Of a stretch of DNA of 64,000 nt, positions 25,227 through 34,815 are shown piece by piece. The notes beneath the pieces were generated by a model, which saw nothing but the letters and a program-made list of their open reading frames with translations, was not told the DNA's origin and did no database searches. The position numbers and the translations under genes were made by a program. The stretch's first letter is position 1. Each line of letters opens with the position of its first letter. The DNA is from Nitrospira sp. (GTDB lineage: Bacteria > Nitrospirota > Nitrospiria > Nitrospirales > Nitrospiraceae), in NCBI GenBank assembly GCA_024998625.1, contig JACOEL010000022.1, positions 1 through 64,000 on the forward strand. Direction: 5' to 3'.

Positions 25227-26264
25227 ATGACTACCTATCGTGATGCCGGAGTCGATATCGATGCCGGCGATGAATTCGTCGAGCGGATCAAGCCGCATGT
25301 GCGGGCGACCTTTCGCCCGGAAGTGATGACGGATCTGGGCGGATTCGGAGGCCTGTTCCGATTCCAGGCGAATCGCTATCAAGATCCGGTGCTTGTGTCG
25401 GGAACCGACGGTGTCGGGACCAAACTCAAGATCGCCTTCCTCATGGACAAACACGACACGGTCGGGATCGACCTGGTGGCGATGTGCGTCAACGATATTG
25501 CCGTCAGCGGCGCGGAGCCGCTCTTCTTCCTCGACTACTTTGCGGCCGGGAAATTGTCGTTGAAGACGGCCGAGGCCGTGGTCCGCGGGATTTCCGACGG
25601 GTGTCGTCAGGCCGGTTGCGCCCTCATCGGCGGAGAAACCGCCGAGATGCCTTCGTTCTATGCGGAAGGCGAGTACGACCTGGCCGGTTTTGCCGTGGGC
25701 GTGGTCGATCGCCCGAAGATGATCGACGGCCGGCAGATTGTTCCCGGGGATGCCGTGATCGGGTTGGCCTCAACCGGTGTCCACAGCAATGGCTTTTCGC
25801 TGGTGCGCAAGGTGTTGCTTGAGAAAAGCCGACTGACGGTCGAGAGTGTGATGCCGGAACTCGGCGGTGTGCTGGGGGAGACCCTGCTGACTCCAACGCG
25901 GATTTACGCCAAACAGGTTCTTGCGTTGGCCGAGGCTTGCCCGATCAAGGGGATCGCGCACATCACCGGCGGTGGAATTACCGAAAATCTGCCGCGGGTC
26001 TTTCCGGCCCGCTGCGGCGCGCGCATTCGACGAGGCTCCTGGCCGGTGCTGCCGATTTTCCAGACGATTCAGGAACGCGGGGGTGTGGAGTTGAGCGAGA
26101 TGTATCGCGTGTTCAATATGGGCATCGGGTTGATTCTGGTCGTGGCGCCGGAATACGTCGATCGTGTGATGGCCAAAGCAGTAGAAGCGGGCGACCAGGC
26201 CTATCACATCGGCGAAATGGCGGCGCAGACGACGGACGAAGGCGTAGTCGAATATGTCGGGTAA
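25227..26264 (+). CDS. purM: phosphoribosylformylglycinamidine cyclo-ligase (AIR synthetase)
   Basis: PurM closes the imidazole ring in purine synthesis with ATP. The 345-residue protein shows the family blocks [53 protein letters not shown] and [18 protein letters not shown]. The gene overlaps purN by 11 nt, so both steps come from one transcript. No Shine-Dalgarno is present. Confidence 0.93.
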   Translation: MTTYRDAGVDIDAGDEFVERIKPHVRATFRPEVMTDLGGFGGLFRFQANRYQDPVLVSGTDGVGTKLKIAFLMDKHDTVGIDLVAMCVNDIAVSGAEPLFFLDYFAAGKLSLKTAEAVVRGISDGCRQAGCALIGGETAEMPSFYAEGEYDLAGFAVGVVDRPKMIDGRQIVPGDAVIGLASTGVHSNGFSLVRKVLLEKSRLTVESVMPELGGVLGETLLTPTRIYAKQVLALAEACPIKGIAHITGGGITENLPRVFPARCGARIRRGSWPVLPIFQTIQERGGVELSEMYRVFNMGIGLILVVAPEYVDRVMAKAVEAGDQAYHIGEMAAQTTDEGVVEYVG

Positions 26265-26928
26265 ATCACCTCGATTAGTGCGCCTCGGTGTGCTGGTCTC
26301 CGGCCGAGGTTCGAATCTTCAAGCGATCATCGACGCGATCGAGGCGGGGACGTTGTCGGCGGAGATCGCGGTCGTACTCAGCAATAAGCAGGATGCCGGC
26401 GGGCTGGAACGGGCGCGGAAGCATGGCGCGCCGGCTGTGTGGCTGGATCCGAAACCGTTTGCCGGCCGTCCCGACAGTCGGGAGGCCTACGATAAGGCGG
26501 TCCTTGAGGTGCTGCAGAAGCACGAGGTGGATCTCGTGCTCCTGGCCGGGTACATGAAGATCGTCACCACCGTGCTGATCTCGGCCTACGAGAACCGGAT
26601 GATGAACATTCATCCGTCCCTACTTCCGTCGTTCCCCGGCTTGGAAGTGCAGAAAAAAGCCATCGACCACGGGTGCAAAATCGCCGGTTGTACCGTGCAC
26701 TTCGTGACCGAAGGGGTCGACGAGGGTCCGATCATCATCCAGGCGGCCGTGCCGATCCTCGAAGGAGATACGCCGGATACTCTGGCAGCTCGCATCCTGG
26801 AACAGGAACACCGGATCTATCCTCGCGCGATTCAACTCTATGCCGAAGGCAGACTGCGTGTGGAGGGCCGGCGGGTATCAGTGGCGGACGCTGCGCAGGC
26901 GGCGTCAGGGTTTCAGAATCCCGGATAA
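26254..26928 (+). CDS. purN: phosphoribosylglycinamide formyltransferase
   Basis: PurN formylates GAR using 10-formyltetrahydrofolate. The N-terminus [19 protein letters not shown] is the phosphate-binding signature, and the catalytic region [12 protein letters not shown] (Asn-His) and [14 protein letters not shown] (Asp) are intact. The ORF is 224 residues; the ATG at 26254 lies inside purM, consistent with coupling. It ends 70 nt before tRNA-Ala. Confidence 0.93.
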   Translation: MSGKSPRLVRLGVLVSGRGSNLQAIIDAIEAGTLSAEIAVVLSNKQDAGGLERARKHGAPAVWLDPKPFAGRPDSREAYDKAVLEVLQKHEVDLVLLAGYMKIVTTVLISAYENRMMNIHPSLLPSFPGLEVQKKAIDHGCKIAGCTVHFVTEGVDEGPIIIQAAVPILEGDTPDTLAARILEQEHRIYPRAIQLYAEGRLRVEGRRVSVADAAQAASGFQNPG

Positions 26929-26953
26929 AGTCTTCACAGCCGATAAGTTCGTA

Positions 26954-26982
26954 TGGAGACCCGGACCCCGGTTGTGTATAAT
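26954..26982 (+). promoter_or_regulatory. promoter of tRNA-Ala
   Basis: TGGAGA (26954-26959) and a perfect TATAAT (26977-26982) with a 17-bp spacer put the transcription start about 10 nt before the tRNA. Confidence 0.65.
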
Positions 26983-26998
26983 GCCGTGTGAGAGTTGT

Positions 26999-27074
26999 GG
27001 GGGGCTAGCTCAGTTGGGAGAGCACTACGTTCGCAACGTAGGGGTCGGGGGTTCAACTCCCCTGCCCTCCACCA
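26999..27074 (+). tRNA. tRNA-Ala (anticodon CGC)
   Basis: The full cloverleaf can be drawn: acceptor stem GGGGGGC with GCCCTCC, D arm GCTC...GAGC, anticodon stem CTACG/CGTAG with loop TTCGCAA (anticodon CGC, reading GCG), T loop TTCAACT, discriminator A and an encoded CCA. The 200 bp after it (27075-27280) hold no gene I can support. Confidence 0.95.
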
Positions 27075-27280
27075 AACCTCATCTGTGCGATCCGAATCCA
27101 ATCGAATAGCTCCTTCCGTGATCTTCCGCAGCCGGAATTCCTCGCGACTGCTCCTGCTGTGCCTGCATTGTTGCGGGGTACGCTTGGGGTTGTGCCGTCT
27201 ACAATTTAGCGGGTAGAGCAGTCTGGAAGAGAGCAAGTCGCACGAATGAAGGGAGCAGAGCTAAGGGACGGGCACTGAAG

Positions 27281-27610
27281 TCAGTGGATGTACACAATCT
27301 CGACGCGTGCGAGGAAATCCTTCAAGCCTTTGAGCTGATCGTGTAGCGCCGAGAGATTGTGTGCCATAGCCGCCTGCTCCAGCCGGTCGCCGATCACGCT
27401 GATCTGATCGAAGCCGTACCCGCCGCCGTCGCCCTTCATGCGATGGCCCAGCAGGCGAATCGTTTGGAGGTCGCCCTGCTTCAGGCAGGATTCGATCGTG
27501 ATGAGATCCCGCTGCCGGTTGGCAAGGAATCCGGGGACGATCGCTTCAAGGCTGGAATCGATCTGGACGGGAATTTTGTCGCGACCACGTTCGGGTTGAT
27601 GGTGCATCAT
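27281..27610 (-). CDS. HPt-domain phosphotransfer protein, 109 aa
   Basis: The protein is a small helical HPt module with the signature [15 protein letters not shown], phosphorylated on His56. It would shuttle phosphate between the receiver of the adjacent hybrid kinase and another receiver. The ATG at 27610 overlaps the kinase stop (ATGATG/ATGA), so translation is coupled; the longer upstream frame is antisense to nothing useful and lies within the kinase gene. Confidence 0.82.
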   Translation of the reverse strand: MMHHQPERGRDKIPVQIDSSLEAIVPGFLANRQRDLITIESCLKQGDLQTIRLLGHRMKGDGGGYGFDQISVIGDRLEQAAMAHNLSALHDQLKGLKDFLARVEIVYIH

Positions 27611-29376
27611 TGCGCCCGTGTCTTTTCGTAGGCTTGCAAGAGTTCCATCAGCGTTGTTCGTTTTAGCGGCTTCGTCATGTGGGCGTTGCAGCCCGCTTCG
27701 AAGATCCTTGCCGATTCCTCTTTGAGCGCCAGGGCGGTCAGCGCAATAATTTGAACGGCAGGAAGCCCCTGCTCCTGCTCCCAACGTCGAATGGTCCGTG
27801 TCGCGGTGATGCCGTCCATGACCGGCATCTGCATGTCCATGAGGATGAGGTCATAGTGCCCGTTTTGAAATTTTGCGACGCCGATCTGTCCGTTATCGGC
27901 CAGGTCCAATCGATGATTAGAGCTCTTCAAATAGGACTGGATCAGCACCTGATTGTCCGGCGAATCTTCCACCAGCAAGATCCGCAACGATCGCCCCTGG
28001 GGAATGGTCGGGACTGGTGCACCCGGCGGCGACGGGGAGAAGCCGACTTTTCCTCGCCCCAGCGCGATGCTGATGGTTTGCTGGAGATCGGACCGTCGAA
28101 TCGGTTTGACCAGGTAGCCGCCCAGGCCGAGATCGTAGGTTTTTGCGATGTCATCCGCCCATCGATCGGACGCGAGCATGATGATCGTGAGGCCGCTCAG
28201 CTCGGGATCGGCATGAATCCGTTCGATAACCTCAAATCCATCCATTCCGGGCATCCGGCAATCCAACAATAGCAAGGCAAACGGGCTATCGGATTTTTTC
28301 GCCGCTTCGAGTTCCTCCATGGCCTGCTCGCCGCTGTCGGCTTCCACGACAGATGCGCCCCATCCAAAGAGCGTTTCTTTCAGGATGAGCCGATTAGTCG
28401 GATAATCGTCCACGACCAGACAGCGGAGTCCGGTCAGGTTCATGGTCCCAGAAACTTTCGACGGCGGCGGGGTGGTTTGCAGGCCAAGCCGGACGACGCA
28501 GTGGAACGTGCTGCCCTCCCCGAGTCTGCTTTCGACCCAGATCCGCCCACCCATCAGCGTGGCGAGCTGCTGTGAGATGGACAGGCCCAGTCCGGTGCCG
28601 CCGTACTGGCGTGCAATCGTGCTGTGGGCTTGGGTAAACGTTTCGAAGATGGCTTTGATCTTGTCGTGCGGGATGCCGATGCCCGTATCGCTGATCGAGA
28701 ATCGAATCGCACCCGGTGTCCGAAGCTCGGGATCGTTGGTGATACTCATGACCACCGAGCCCTTCTCCGTGAATTTGATCGCGTTGCCCAGCAGATTGAG
28801 CAGGATCTGGTAGAGGCGGTTGGGGTCGCCGATGAGATGGCAGGGGACGTCGTTGGCGAGGTGGCAGACGAGTTCGAGGCCTTTCTCGTTGGCACGCAAG
28901 GCCAGCATTTCACTGGTTTTGTCGATCAGCTCGGACAGGTCGAAATCGATGGAGTCCAGGTCCAGGCGGCCTGATTCGACTTTCGATAGATCGAGGATGT
29001 CATTGATCAAGCTCAGCAAACTGGCTCCGGCGCGGCGAAAGATGCGCAGATATTTCCGCTGTTCCGGAGTGAGGGTGGTTTCCCATAGGAGGTCGGCCAT
29101 GCCGATGATGGCATTCATCGGGGTGCGGATCTCGTGGCTCATGCTGGCCAGGAACTCGCTCTTGGCGCGGTTGGCGACATCGGCGGCGTCTTTGGCCCGT
29201 TGCAGTTCTTCGACGCGGCGTTGCAATTCTTTGGACACGCGCTGGAGCGCCCGCTCGGCACGCAGACGTGCGGCTTGCTCGCGTTGCAGCGTGGTGGACG
29301 GTCGGGAAGCGGTGCGGGGAAGGCGTACGGCAGAGGTTGAGGCGGCTCGTCTGGTCTGCGTGATGCGTTTCGCCAT
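27607..29376 (-). CDS. hybrid histidine kinase with two receiver domains
   Basis: The 589-residue protein lacks membrane segments, so it acts in the cytosol. A basic N-terminus and coiled coil (about residues 28-70) lead into HisKA ([14 protein letters not shown]), HATPase ([25 protein letters not shown]), receiver 1 ([13 protein letters not shown]) and receiver 2 ([13 protein letters not shown]). It resembles BarA-type kinases without the sensor part, so its input may come through the coiled coil or partner proteins. It is flanked by an HPt gene and two receiver-protein genes on the same strand. Confidence 0.88.
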   Translation of the reverse strand: MAKRITQTRRAASTSAVRLPRTASRPSTTLQREQAARLRAERALQRVSKELQRRVEELQRAKDAADVANRAKSEFLASMSHEIRTPMNAIIGMADLLWETTLTPEQRKYLRIFRRAGASLLSLINDILDLSKVESGRLDLDSIDFDLSELIDKTSEMLALRANEKGLELVCHLANDVPCHLIGDPNRLYQILLNLLGNAIKFTEKGSVVMSITNDPELRTPGAIRFSISDTGIGIPHDKIKAIFETFTQAHSTIARQYGGTGLGLSISQQLATLMGGRIWVESRLGEGSTFHCVVRLGLQTTPPPSKVSGTMNLTGLRCLVVDDYPTNRLILKETLFGWGASVVEADSGEQAMEELEAAKKSDSPFALLLLDCRMPGMDGFEVIERIHADPELSGLTIIMLASDRWADDIAKTYDLGLGGYLVKPIRRSDLQQTISIALGRGKVGFSPSPPGAPVPTIPQGRSLRILLVEDSPDNQVLIQSYLKSSNHRLDLADNGQIGVAKFQNGHYDLILMDMQMPVMDGITATRTIRRWEQEQGLPAVQIIALTALALKEESARIFEAGCNAHMTKPLKRTTLMELLQAYEKTRAQ

Positions 29377-29458
29377 GTCGTGGTCCGGTCGTCTCAGTCC
29401 AGCATGACCGCTCCGTCTCGCGAGTGGGTGACACGGTGGTCGCGACGGCGTGAGGTCA

Positions 29459-30463
29459 TCAATCTTTATGCGTGTGGTGCACGAGCGTCAGGACTCCGGC
29501 TTGCTTGGCCCGATTACGCCCTTCCTGCTTAGCCTGGTACAGGGCCTGGTCGGCGGCCCTGATGAGATCGGTCGGCGCGGCGACGCGGCTTGGCACGGTG
29601 CAGGCGAAGCCGAGGCTGATGGTGACGGGATCGCCGTTCGGGTGTTTCATCTCCGCCTCACAGACTTTGCGCCGGAGCGTATCGGCCACTTGCGCCGCGC
29701 CATCCACCGTGGTACCGGGCAGCACGATGACGAACTCGTCACCTCCGTACCGGGCCACCAAGTCGCCTGGGCGATTGACGTGACTGGAGATGAGCTGGGC
29801 CACCTGGCGAAGACATTCATCTCCGGCCTGGTGCCCATGACTGTCGTTGTACGTCTTGAAGTAGTCGATATCGAGCATGATGAGCGACAGGGGAGTCGAT
29901 TCGCGCGCGGCCCGGCGCCATTCCTGGTCGAGAAAGTCATCGAACTGGCGTCGATTGGTGATGCCGGTCAGGCCGTCGAGGCAGGACAGCCGCAACAACA
30001 TCTGGTTGGCTTCCTGCAGCTGGCGCATCACCTCTAAGAGTTCCTGTTCGCGGGCGCGGCGCCGTTCGATTTCATGGACCAGGCGGAGCACGCACCGGAC
30101 GCGGGTGAGGAGCTCGATTTTACTGATGGGCTTGGCGACATAGTCGATCGCGCCGGCCGCGAAGGCCAACTGCAGATCCACCGGATCGGTTTTCACGGTG
30201 ACCATAATGATCGGGATGTCGCGATAGCGCTCGACGGCTTTGATCTGCCGGCAGGCTTCAATTCCGTTGGTGGCCGGCATGACGATATCCATCAGGATCA
30301 AATCAACCCGGCCCGTCATTTGCCGTGGGCCGTCGAGCCCCAGCAACCGGAACGCCGCGGCGGCGGACTCCGCCACAAAGGTTTCTTCGTACCCGGCGTT
30401 GGCAAGGATGGATTGGATCAACAGACGATCGTCCGTCGAATCATCGACGATCAGGATACCCAT
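29459..30463 (-). CDS. REC-GGDEF response regulator (diguanylate cyclase)
   Basis: An N-terminal receiver ([15 protein letters not shown]; phospho-Asp in LILMDIVMP) is joined by a coiled coil to a GGDEF domain with an intact GGDEF active site and the inhibitory RxxD site (RPGD) five residues earlier. It should make cyclic di-GMP from two GTP when phosphorylated, with product feedback. Its 334 residues are complete. It sits between the hybrid kinase and another receiver gene whose N-terminus is a clear paralogue. Confidence 0.9.
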   Translation of the reverse strand: MGILIVDDSTDDRLLIQSILANAGYEETFVAESAAAAFRLLGLDGPRQMTGRVDLILMDIVMPATNGIEACRQIKAVERYRDIPIIMVTVKTDPVDLQLAFAAGAIDYVAKPISKIELLTRVRCVLRLVHEIERRRAREQELLEVMRQLQEANQMLLRLSCLDGLTGITNRRQFDDFLDQEWRRAARESTPLSLIMLDIDYFKTYNDSHGHQAGDECLRQVAQLISSHVNRPGDLVARYGGDEFVIVLPGTTVDGAAQVADTLRRKVCEAEMKHPNGDPVTISLGFACTVPSRVAAPTDLIRAADQALYQAKQEGRNRAKQAGVLTLVHHTHKD

Positions 30464-30507
30464 GGTCAGTGTCTCCCTGAAAGTGTGTCGTAGGAGGATG
30501 CTACCAG

Positions 30508-31155
30508 CTAGTCTGGGTAAACACCAGGGTAATGCTTTTTGATGCAGGGGGTGCAGAGGCCATGACTGAATTCGGCCTCCGAATGTTGCTGGATATACTC
30601 CTCCAATTGTTGCCAGAACCCTTGATCGTTCCGGATTTTCTTGCAGGAGGCACAGATCGGCACCAGGCCTTTCAATACTTTCACTTCGCGCAACGCCTGT
30701 TGGAGTTCGGCATTACTGCGGCGAAGTTCCATTTCACGGGTTTTGCGACAATCCATTTCTTTTTTGAGCATCAGCGCGGAATTCACCCGGGCGAGCAGTT
30801 CCACACTGTTGACCGGTTTCGTGATGAAGTCCATTGCGCCGGCTGCGAAGGCCGCCTGAAGGTCCCCCAGGGCGGTCTTCGCTGTGACGACGATCACAGG
30901 GATATCTCTCAGGTTTTCCAGGCTCTTGATACGCTGTGTGGCAGCCACCCCGTCGATGCCCGGCATCAGAAAGTCCATCAGGATCAAATCAATGGCGGGT
31001 GCCTGTCCGTTTGTTTGAGCCTGATTGATGCCAAGGTGGTCGTAGGCTGAGGAGGCCGAGTCCGCGATAAGCAGGTCCTGATGACCGGCTTTGTTCAACA
31101 CGGTTTTTAGCAGCAGCTGTTGGTCGGGAGAGTCGTCAACGATCAGGATGCCCAT
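30508..31155 (-). CDS. response regulator with C-terminal cysteine-pair domain
   Basis: A receiver domain ([15 protein letters not shown]; phospho-Asp in LILMDFLMP) is followed by a short coiled coil and a tail with [10 protein letters not shown] and [13 protein letters not shown], two CXXC pairs about 38 residues apart that could bind zinc. The tail occurs at the end of various receiver and PAS proteins from memory, but its role is unknown to me. The receiver is paralogous to that of the next gene, suggesting duplication. It is first in the four-gene minus-strand signalling run. Confidence 0.8.
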   Translation of the reverse strand: MGILIVDDSPDQQLLLKTVLNKAGHQDLLIADSASSAYDHLGINQAQTNGQAPAIDLILMDFLMPGIDGVAATQRIKSLENLRDIPVIVVTAKTALGDLQAAFAAGAMDFITKPVNSVELLARVNSALMLKKEMDCRKTREMELRRSNAELQQALREVKVLKGLVPICASCKKIRNDQGFWQQLEEYIQQHSEAEFSHGLCTPCIKKHYPGVYPD

Positions 31156-31323
31156 GTGCAGCCTCGTCCGCTAGGTGGCATGTGAGCAGGCGCGATGCCT
31201 GCCGATCGGGCATGTGCGATGCGAGACATACCCAGGGTGGCATCGGTGTGATGCCATCCGTCAGGAGCCGTATCGGCAGAATCGAGGAAGAGATTAAGAG
31301 TGCTGGCGCCGGAGTCGGCACAT

Positions 31324-31773
31324 TTAACGTTGAAGAGCGGCTTTGACCAGATCGCTGATGACTTTGCCGTCTACGGATTGGCCGGCCAGGCGGGCCATGA
31401 CGGCTTTCATCACCTGGCCCATGTCTTTGAGGGACGCAGCGCCGGACTCTTTGACCACGGCGTCGACGATCCGGGCCAGTTCATCGGAGGAGAGCGCGGC
31501 AGGGAGATAACTCTCGATGATGCTGATCTCCTGCCGTTCTTTCGTCGCCAGGTCCTGCCGGTTGCCCTTTTCGAATTGCTCGGCGGCTTCCTTGCGCTGC
31601 TTGATGAGCGTGGTCATGATCCGGCTCATCGCGGCATCGTCCAGGTCTTGTTTCAGCTCGACTTCCTTATATTGCACGGCGGCTTTAATCATGCGGATGA
31701 CGTCCATGCGCAGCTGGTCTCTCGACTTCATCGCCGATTTGAGATCTTCGGTCAAACGGTCATGTAGCGACAT
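31324..31773 (-). CDS. GatB/YqeY-domain protein
   Basis: The 149-residue protein matches YqeY: SLHDRLTEDLKSAMKSRDQLRMDVIRM at the N-terminus and the conserved MGQVMKAVMARLAGQSVDGKVIS at the C-terminus. It resembles the tRNA-binding tail of GatB and may act in tRNA-dependent amidation. AAAGGAG stands 4 nt before the ATG. It lies divergently from a small lipoprotein gene. Confidence 0.85.
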   Translation of the reverse strand: MSLHDRLTEDLKSAMKSRDQLRMDVIRMIKAAVQYKEVELKQDLDDAAMSRIMTTLIKQRKEAAEQFEKGNRQDLATKERQEISIIESYLPAALSSDELARIVDAVVKESGAASLKDMGQVMKAVMARLAGQSVDGKVISDLVKAALQR

Positions 31774-31809
31774 CGGGCTCCTTTCAGGAGGCGTCGGTTC
31801 TTGTCGCGG

Positions 31810-31838
31810 AGGATAACGTCTTTGCCCGAGGCAGTCAA
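31810..31838 (-). promoter_or_regulatory. predicted promoter of the yqeY-like gene
   Basis: On the minus strand TTGACT (31833-31838) and TATCCT (31810-31815) are 17 bp apart, about 37 nt before the ATG. Confidence 0.45.
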
Positions 31839-31865
31839 CGTGTGTGGGCTGGACGCGTTTTCATG

Positions 31866-31894
31866 TTGAGCGCGGCGCAGCACTATCCCATAAT
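31866..31894 (+). promoter_or_regulatory. predicted promoter of the small lipoprotein gene
   Basis: TTGAGC (31866-31871) and CATAAT (31889-31894) are 17 bp apart and start transcription about 47 nt before the ATG at 31948. Confidence 0.45.
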
Positions 31895-31947
31895 GCCTGG
31901 TCGGGTCTGTGCGTAAGCGGATGGATTCATCGAAAGGGGGGCGCGGC

Positions 31948-32160
31948 ATGGAGTACAGGAGCGGCAGAGTCAGTGCGGGGATGCGCGTGATCGGCCTGTT
32001 GGGAGGATTGGTGGCGGCAGGGGCCCTCGTGACCGGCTGTGCGAGTGAAAAGCCAAAGCCGATGGCCCAACCGTCGTTGGAGCAGGTGAAGGGCAGTGCG
32101 GATCGGGGGTTCGACAAGCTCAAGCAGGAGGAGCGGGAACATAAGCCGGCCGGCATGTAG
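31948..32160 (+). CDS. small lipoprotein, 70 aa
   Basis: A signal peptide with the lipobox LVTGC (near residue 31) is followed by only about 39 residues of polar, charged sequence ending EREHKPAGM. The ATG at 31948 has AAAGGGGGG 7 nt upstream; an ATG at 31921 is possible. Function is unknown. It is convergent with the MFS gene. Confidence 0.6.
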   Translation: MEYRSGRVSAGMRVIGLLGGLVAAGALVTGCASEKPKPMAQPSLEQVKGSADRGFDKLKQEEREHKPAGM

Positions 32161-32187
32161 TCGAGCTCGGCCTCGGGATGCGGCTGC

Positions 32188-33618
32188 TTATGGCGCGACG
32201 CGAGAGTTTCTCCATGGGAGCAGCGCCACCAGCGGTTTCACCAGCGGCAGCTCCCACATGAGATGCCGTTGTGGCGGCGTTCCGATCTCCCGTGGCTCGC
32301 CGAGGGTTCTGAGTAGGCTGAGGGCAATCAGCAAGCGCAGCGCCCCGGAGAAGCAGAATAGAAACGGCAGGTTAGACGCCGGGGTCAGTGCCCAGGAGCC
32401 GAGCGAGACTTGGGCCGGGAGGAGGGTGGCCAGCCAGCTGCCGGTCAAAGCCCCGATACCCCAGCCGATCGCGTTCGTGGCATTGGCCAAGGCTACGCCT
32501 CTGGTGCGCTCGTGTGGACGGAGCGAGTCAAACACATAGTTTTGGAGTCCGAGCGACAGTCCCGCCCAAATCACCCCGCCGAAAAAATTCAGGCTTAGCA
32601 GAAACAGATAGTGTTCGCTCAACAGGTAGCCCATCGGTAGGAGCGGCACCGCCAGGCCTGTGACCAGGAGCAGGGTCTTGTTCCCGTACCGATCGCCGAT
32701 CTGCCCCCATGGCGCGAGGGTGAGGAATTGCGCCGAGATACTGCTGGCCATCCAGCCTGCATATTGCAGGTAAGACCAGTGCAGATCTCGCAACAGGTAG
32801 ACGACAAAGAACGGGCCTGAGATCAATACCGAGAAGTGGATGAGTCCTGAGAACAGCAGGAAGCGTCGGAAATCCGGCGTGGCGCTCTGAGCAAGAAAAT
32901 GCCTGAATCCATGCGGAGCGTCGATATGATGCACCGACACCAGTTCGGAGACCCTGGTTTGGCAGCGGGTCGCTCCCACTCGCGCGGCGGCTGCGCCGAG
33001 AAAGATGATGAGGAACCCGATCCAACTGAGGTCCCATTTCTGCCCCACCGTCAGGACCATCCCGGCAATGCCCAAGACCACAAAACTTGTCAATGCCGTA
33101 ACGCGCGCGCGTTGGGCAAAGTAGGCGCCCCGGCTGCTTGTTTCGACGACATCGACCAACAGGCTATTCCACACCGGAGCCGTGGCATGTCCGAAGGCAA
33201 AATACAGCATGGCGCAGCCGATCAGCAGCCAGGGACCATGCTCGGGCATGAGCAGGGGAAGCGAGAGGATCGGCAGCCAACAGAAGGCCTGTGCCCAGCC
33301 GCCGCCGATCAGGAGTTGCGCAGGCATGCGGCGATATTGGAGCAGTTTCACGGAGAGGAGTTGTGCCATCATGCCGACCAATTGAGGCAGGGCGGACAGA
33401 ATGCCGATGTGGAATGGAGAGGCATGCAGAAACAGGGCAAAGACCGAGAAATAGTGTTCCCCGCCGCCCTGCGCGGCCGCTTGAAAGGCCGCATCGCGGA
33501 CACCGTACCGGCGGCTTTCAGCCTTGGCATTTCGATCGGACGACTGCCTATGATCGCCTGAAGGGTCAAGGTGATGGAGGGGGAGAGATGGTTGCTGCTG
33601 GGGGACTGGTTGATTCAT
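32188..33618 (-). CDS. major facilitator superfamily transporter
   Basis: About twelve hydrophobic segments follow a polar N-terminus of some 40 residues. The loop between segments 2 and 3 is atypical, but the later motif GQIGDRYGNKTLLL is the MFS loop signature. The chosen ATG at 33618 gives 476 residues; an ATG at 33699 would lie upstream of the predicted promoter. Substrate is unknown. Confidence 0.75.
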   Translation of the reverse strand: MNQPVPQQQPSLPLHHLDPSGDHRQSSDRNAKAESRRYGVRDAAFQAAAQGGGEHYFSVFALFLHASPFHIGILSALPQLVGMMAQLLSVKLLQYRRMPAQLLIGGGWAQAFCWLPILSLPLLMPEHGPWLLIGCAMLYFAFGHATAPVWNSLLVDVVETSSRGAYFAQRARVTALTSFVVLGIAGMVLTVGQKWDLSWIGFLIIFLGAAAARVGATRCQTRVSELVSVHHIDAPHGFRHFLAQSATPDFRRFLLFSGLIHFSVLISGPFFVVYLLRDLHWSYLQYAGWMASSISAQFLTLAPWGQIGDRYGNKTLLLVTGLAVPLLPMGYLLSEHYLFLLSLNFFGGVIWAGLSLGLQNYVFDSLRPHERTRGVALANATNAIGWGIGALTGSWLATLLPAQVSLGSWALTPASNLPFLFCFSGALRLLIALSLLRTLGEPREIGTPPQRHLMWELPLVKPLVALLPWRNSRVAP

Positions 33619-33676
33619 GAGGCCGTGGATGGCAACGGAAGTATGATGAGCACTATGATACGTGATGACTTTCCGG

Positions 33677-33685
33677 ATTATATCA
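33677..33685 (-). promoter_or_regulatory. extended -10 promoter element before the MFS gene
   Basis: The minus strand reads TGATATAAT, a perfect -10 with a TGN extension, about 60 nt before the MFS start codon. No good -35 box is seen, as expected for extended -10 promoters. Confidence 0.4.
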
Positions 33686-33732
33686 GAGCAAGTCGACATG
33701 GCCGGGCTTGAGAGTAAATTCCTGCAGGCCGG

Positions 33733-33761
33733 TTGACCCCCTTCTCCGCAGTGAGTACGAT
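33733..33761 (+). promoter_or_regulatory. predicted promoter abutting the exported protein gene
   Basis: TTGACC (33733-33738) and TACGAT (33756-33761) are 17 bp apart. The ATG at 33768 lies 6 nt after the -10 box, so the start point would coincide with the start codon. Confidence 0.4.
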
Positions 33762-33767
33762 AATCTC

Positions 33768-34454
33768 ATGGATCTCCTGATGTCAGAACGAGGTGCGGAT
33801 CAAGTCGTCAGCAGGGGCGGAAGGTGGTTATTCCACGTCCTGGTTGCGGGGCTGCTGATGACGGCCAACCTGGGATTCTCTATTGCTGTCGCCGAAGGCC
33901 GCGACTTGATGGTCCCGAAGGAGCAGGTCACGACAGAGTTTGAACCCACTGAAACGCCTTCGTTGGATGTACAGCAGAAAGGCGTTCCCCAATCGCTGTT
34001 CACATGGATCAAGATGGCGCGCGGTTACGAGGTGGAGTGGGACACGTTTGGGAGAAAGGGATGGTACACGCAGGATCCCCGCTTGAAGCCCATCGCTCCA
34101 GGAACCACGCTGTTCTCTCCGGACACTCCAGCCGTCTACATCGTCTTTGAAGTGGCTCCGCTTGAGGACCCGGCGCAGTTTGCCGCCCAGGTGTTTCCCG
34201 TGGGCGCAGACGGGAAGACCGGCGATCGTGCCATTGTGACCGATAGTCTTGAGGTGCCGGGTCACGAACGGTATGGTTTTCTGGAGTTGAAGAAGCCATC
34301 TGAACAATGGCCGCAAGGAAAGTATCTGGTCAAGATTTACATTACATCGTTGGGGCAGCAGCCTTTTCATGCCGTGAATCAGGTCGGGACCATGCGTTTT
34401 GCCGTGACCGACCAGCCGCCCGCGCCCGCCTCGTCCGATTCCCCGGCCCGTTGA
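33768..34454 (+). CDS. exported hypothetical protein, 228 aa
   Basis: A signal peptide runs to about residue 43 (FHVLVAGLLMTANLGFSIAVAEG). The mature protein has no motif I know and is predicted to be beta-rich, with a proline-rich C-terminus. Two further in-frame starts exist (an upstream one at 33708, excluded by the promoter, and an ATG at 33780). It may be periplasmic. The next gene, 79 nt later, is unrelated in sequence. Confidence 0.6.
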   Translation: MDLLMSERGADQVVSRGGRWLFHVLVAGLLMTANLGFSIAVAEGRDLMVPKEQVTTEFEPTETPSLDVQQKGVPQSLFTWIKMARGYEVEWDTFGRKGWYTQDPRLKPIAPGTTLFSPDTPAVYIVFEVAPLEDPAQFAAQVFPVGADGKTGDRAIVTDSLEVPGHERYGFLELKKPSEQWPQGKYLVKIYITSLGQQPFHAVNQVGTMRFAVTDQPPAPASSDSPAR

Positions 34455-34533
34455 ATATTCCCCGTCGCTTGGTCTACCTTCACTCACCGCCTCTTGAGGG
34501 CGCGGAGAGACCCTCTTACCCGGGAGCAGGTGC

Positions 34534-34809
34534 ATGAAAGAAACCGATGCGGAAAAACTGGCGCTCTTGTACGAGCGTTTCTGCGATGTGTGTCTGGTCG
34601 AGAAGGAAGTGTGGACGGAAATCTATATGCCGCGGACGTTCAAGGACGGGACCGCAGTTCGAACCAATCTGCAAGACAAGTATGACGTAATCATCGACGA
34701 TCAGGCGGTGGAAGATGCCTTGGAGGCGAATATTCCTCTTGGAAAGGCCGCGCTCAGTGCGGCCATCCAAGAGTATCGAGCCCATGTCAGTTTTGTGAAG
34801 AAGAGCTGA
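34534..34809 (+). CDS. hypothetical protein, 91 aa
   Basis: A small acidic, soluble protein with two cysteines in ERFCDVCLVEKEVW (CXXC) and no signal peptide. The helical first half and short C-terminal helix (AALSAAIQEYRAHV) do not match a family I know. GGGAGCAGGT lies just before the ATG. It is convergent with the GPx gene, 6 nt apart. Confidence 0.6.
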   Translation: MKETDAEKLALLYERFCDVCLVEKEVWTEIYMPRTFKDGTAVRTNLQDKYDVIIDDQAVEDALEANIPLGKAALSAAIQEYRAHVSFVKKS

Positions 34810-34815
34810 CCGGTC

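Noticed and set aside
26934-27236. Open frames across tRNA-Ala
   Set aside because: They cover a perfect tRNA and lack ribosome sites; the same holds for frames across tRNA-Pro.
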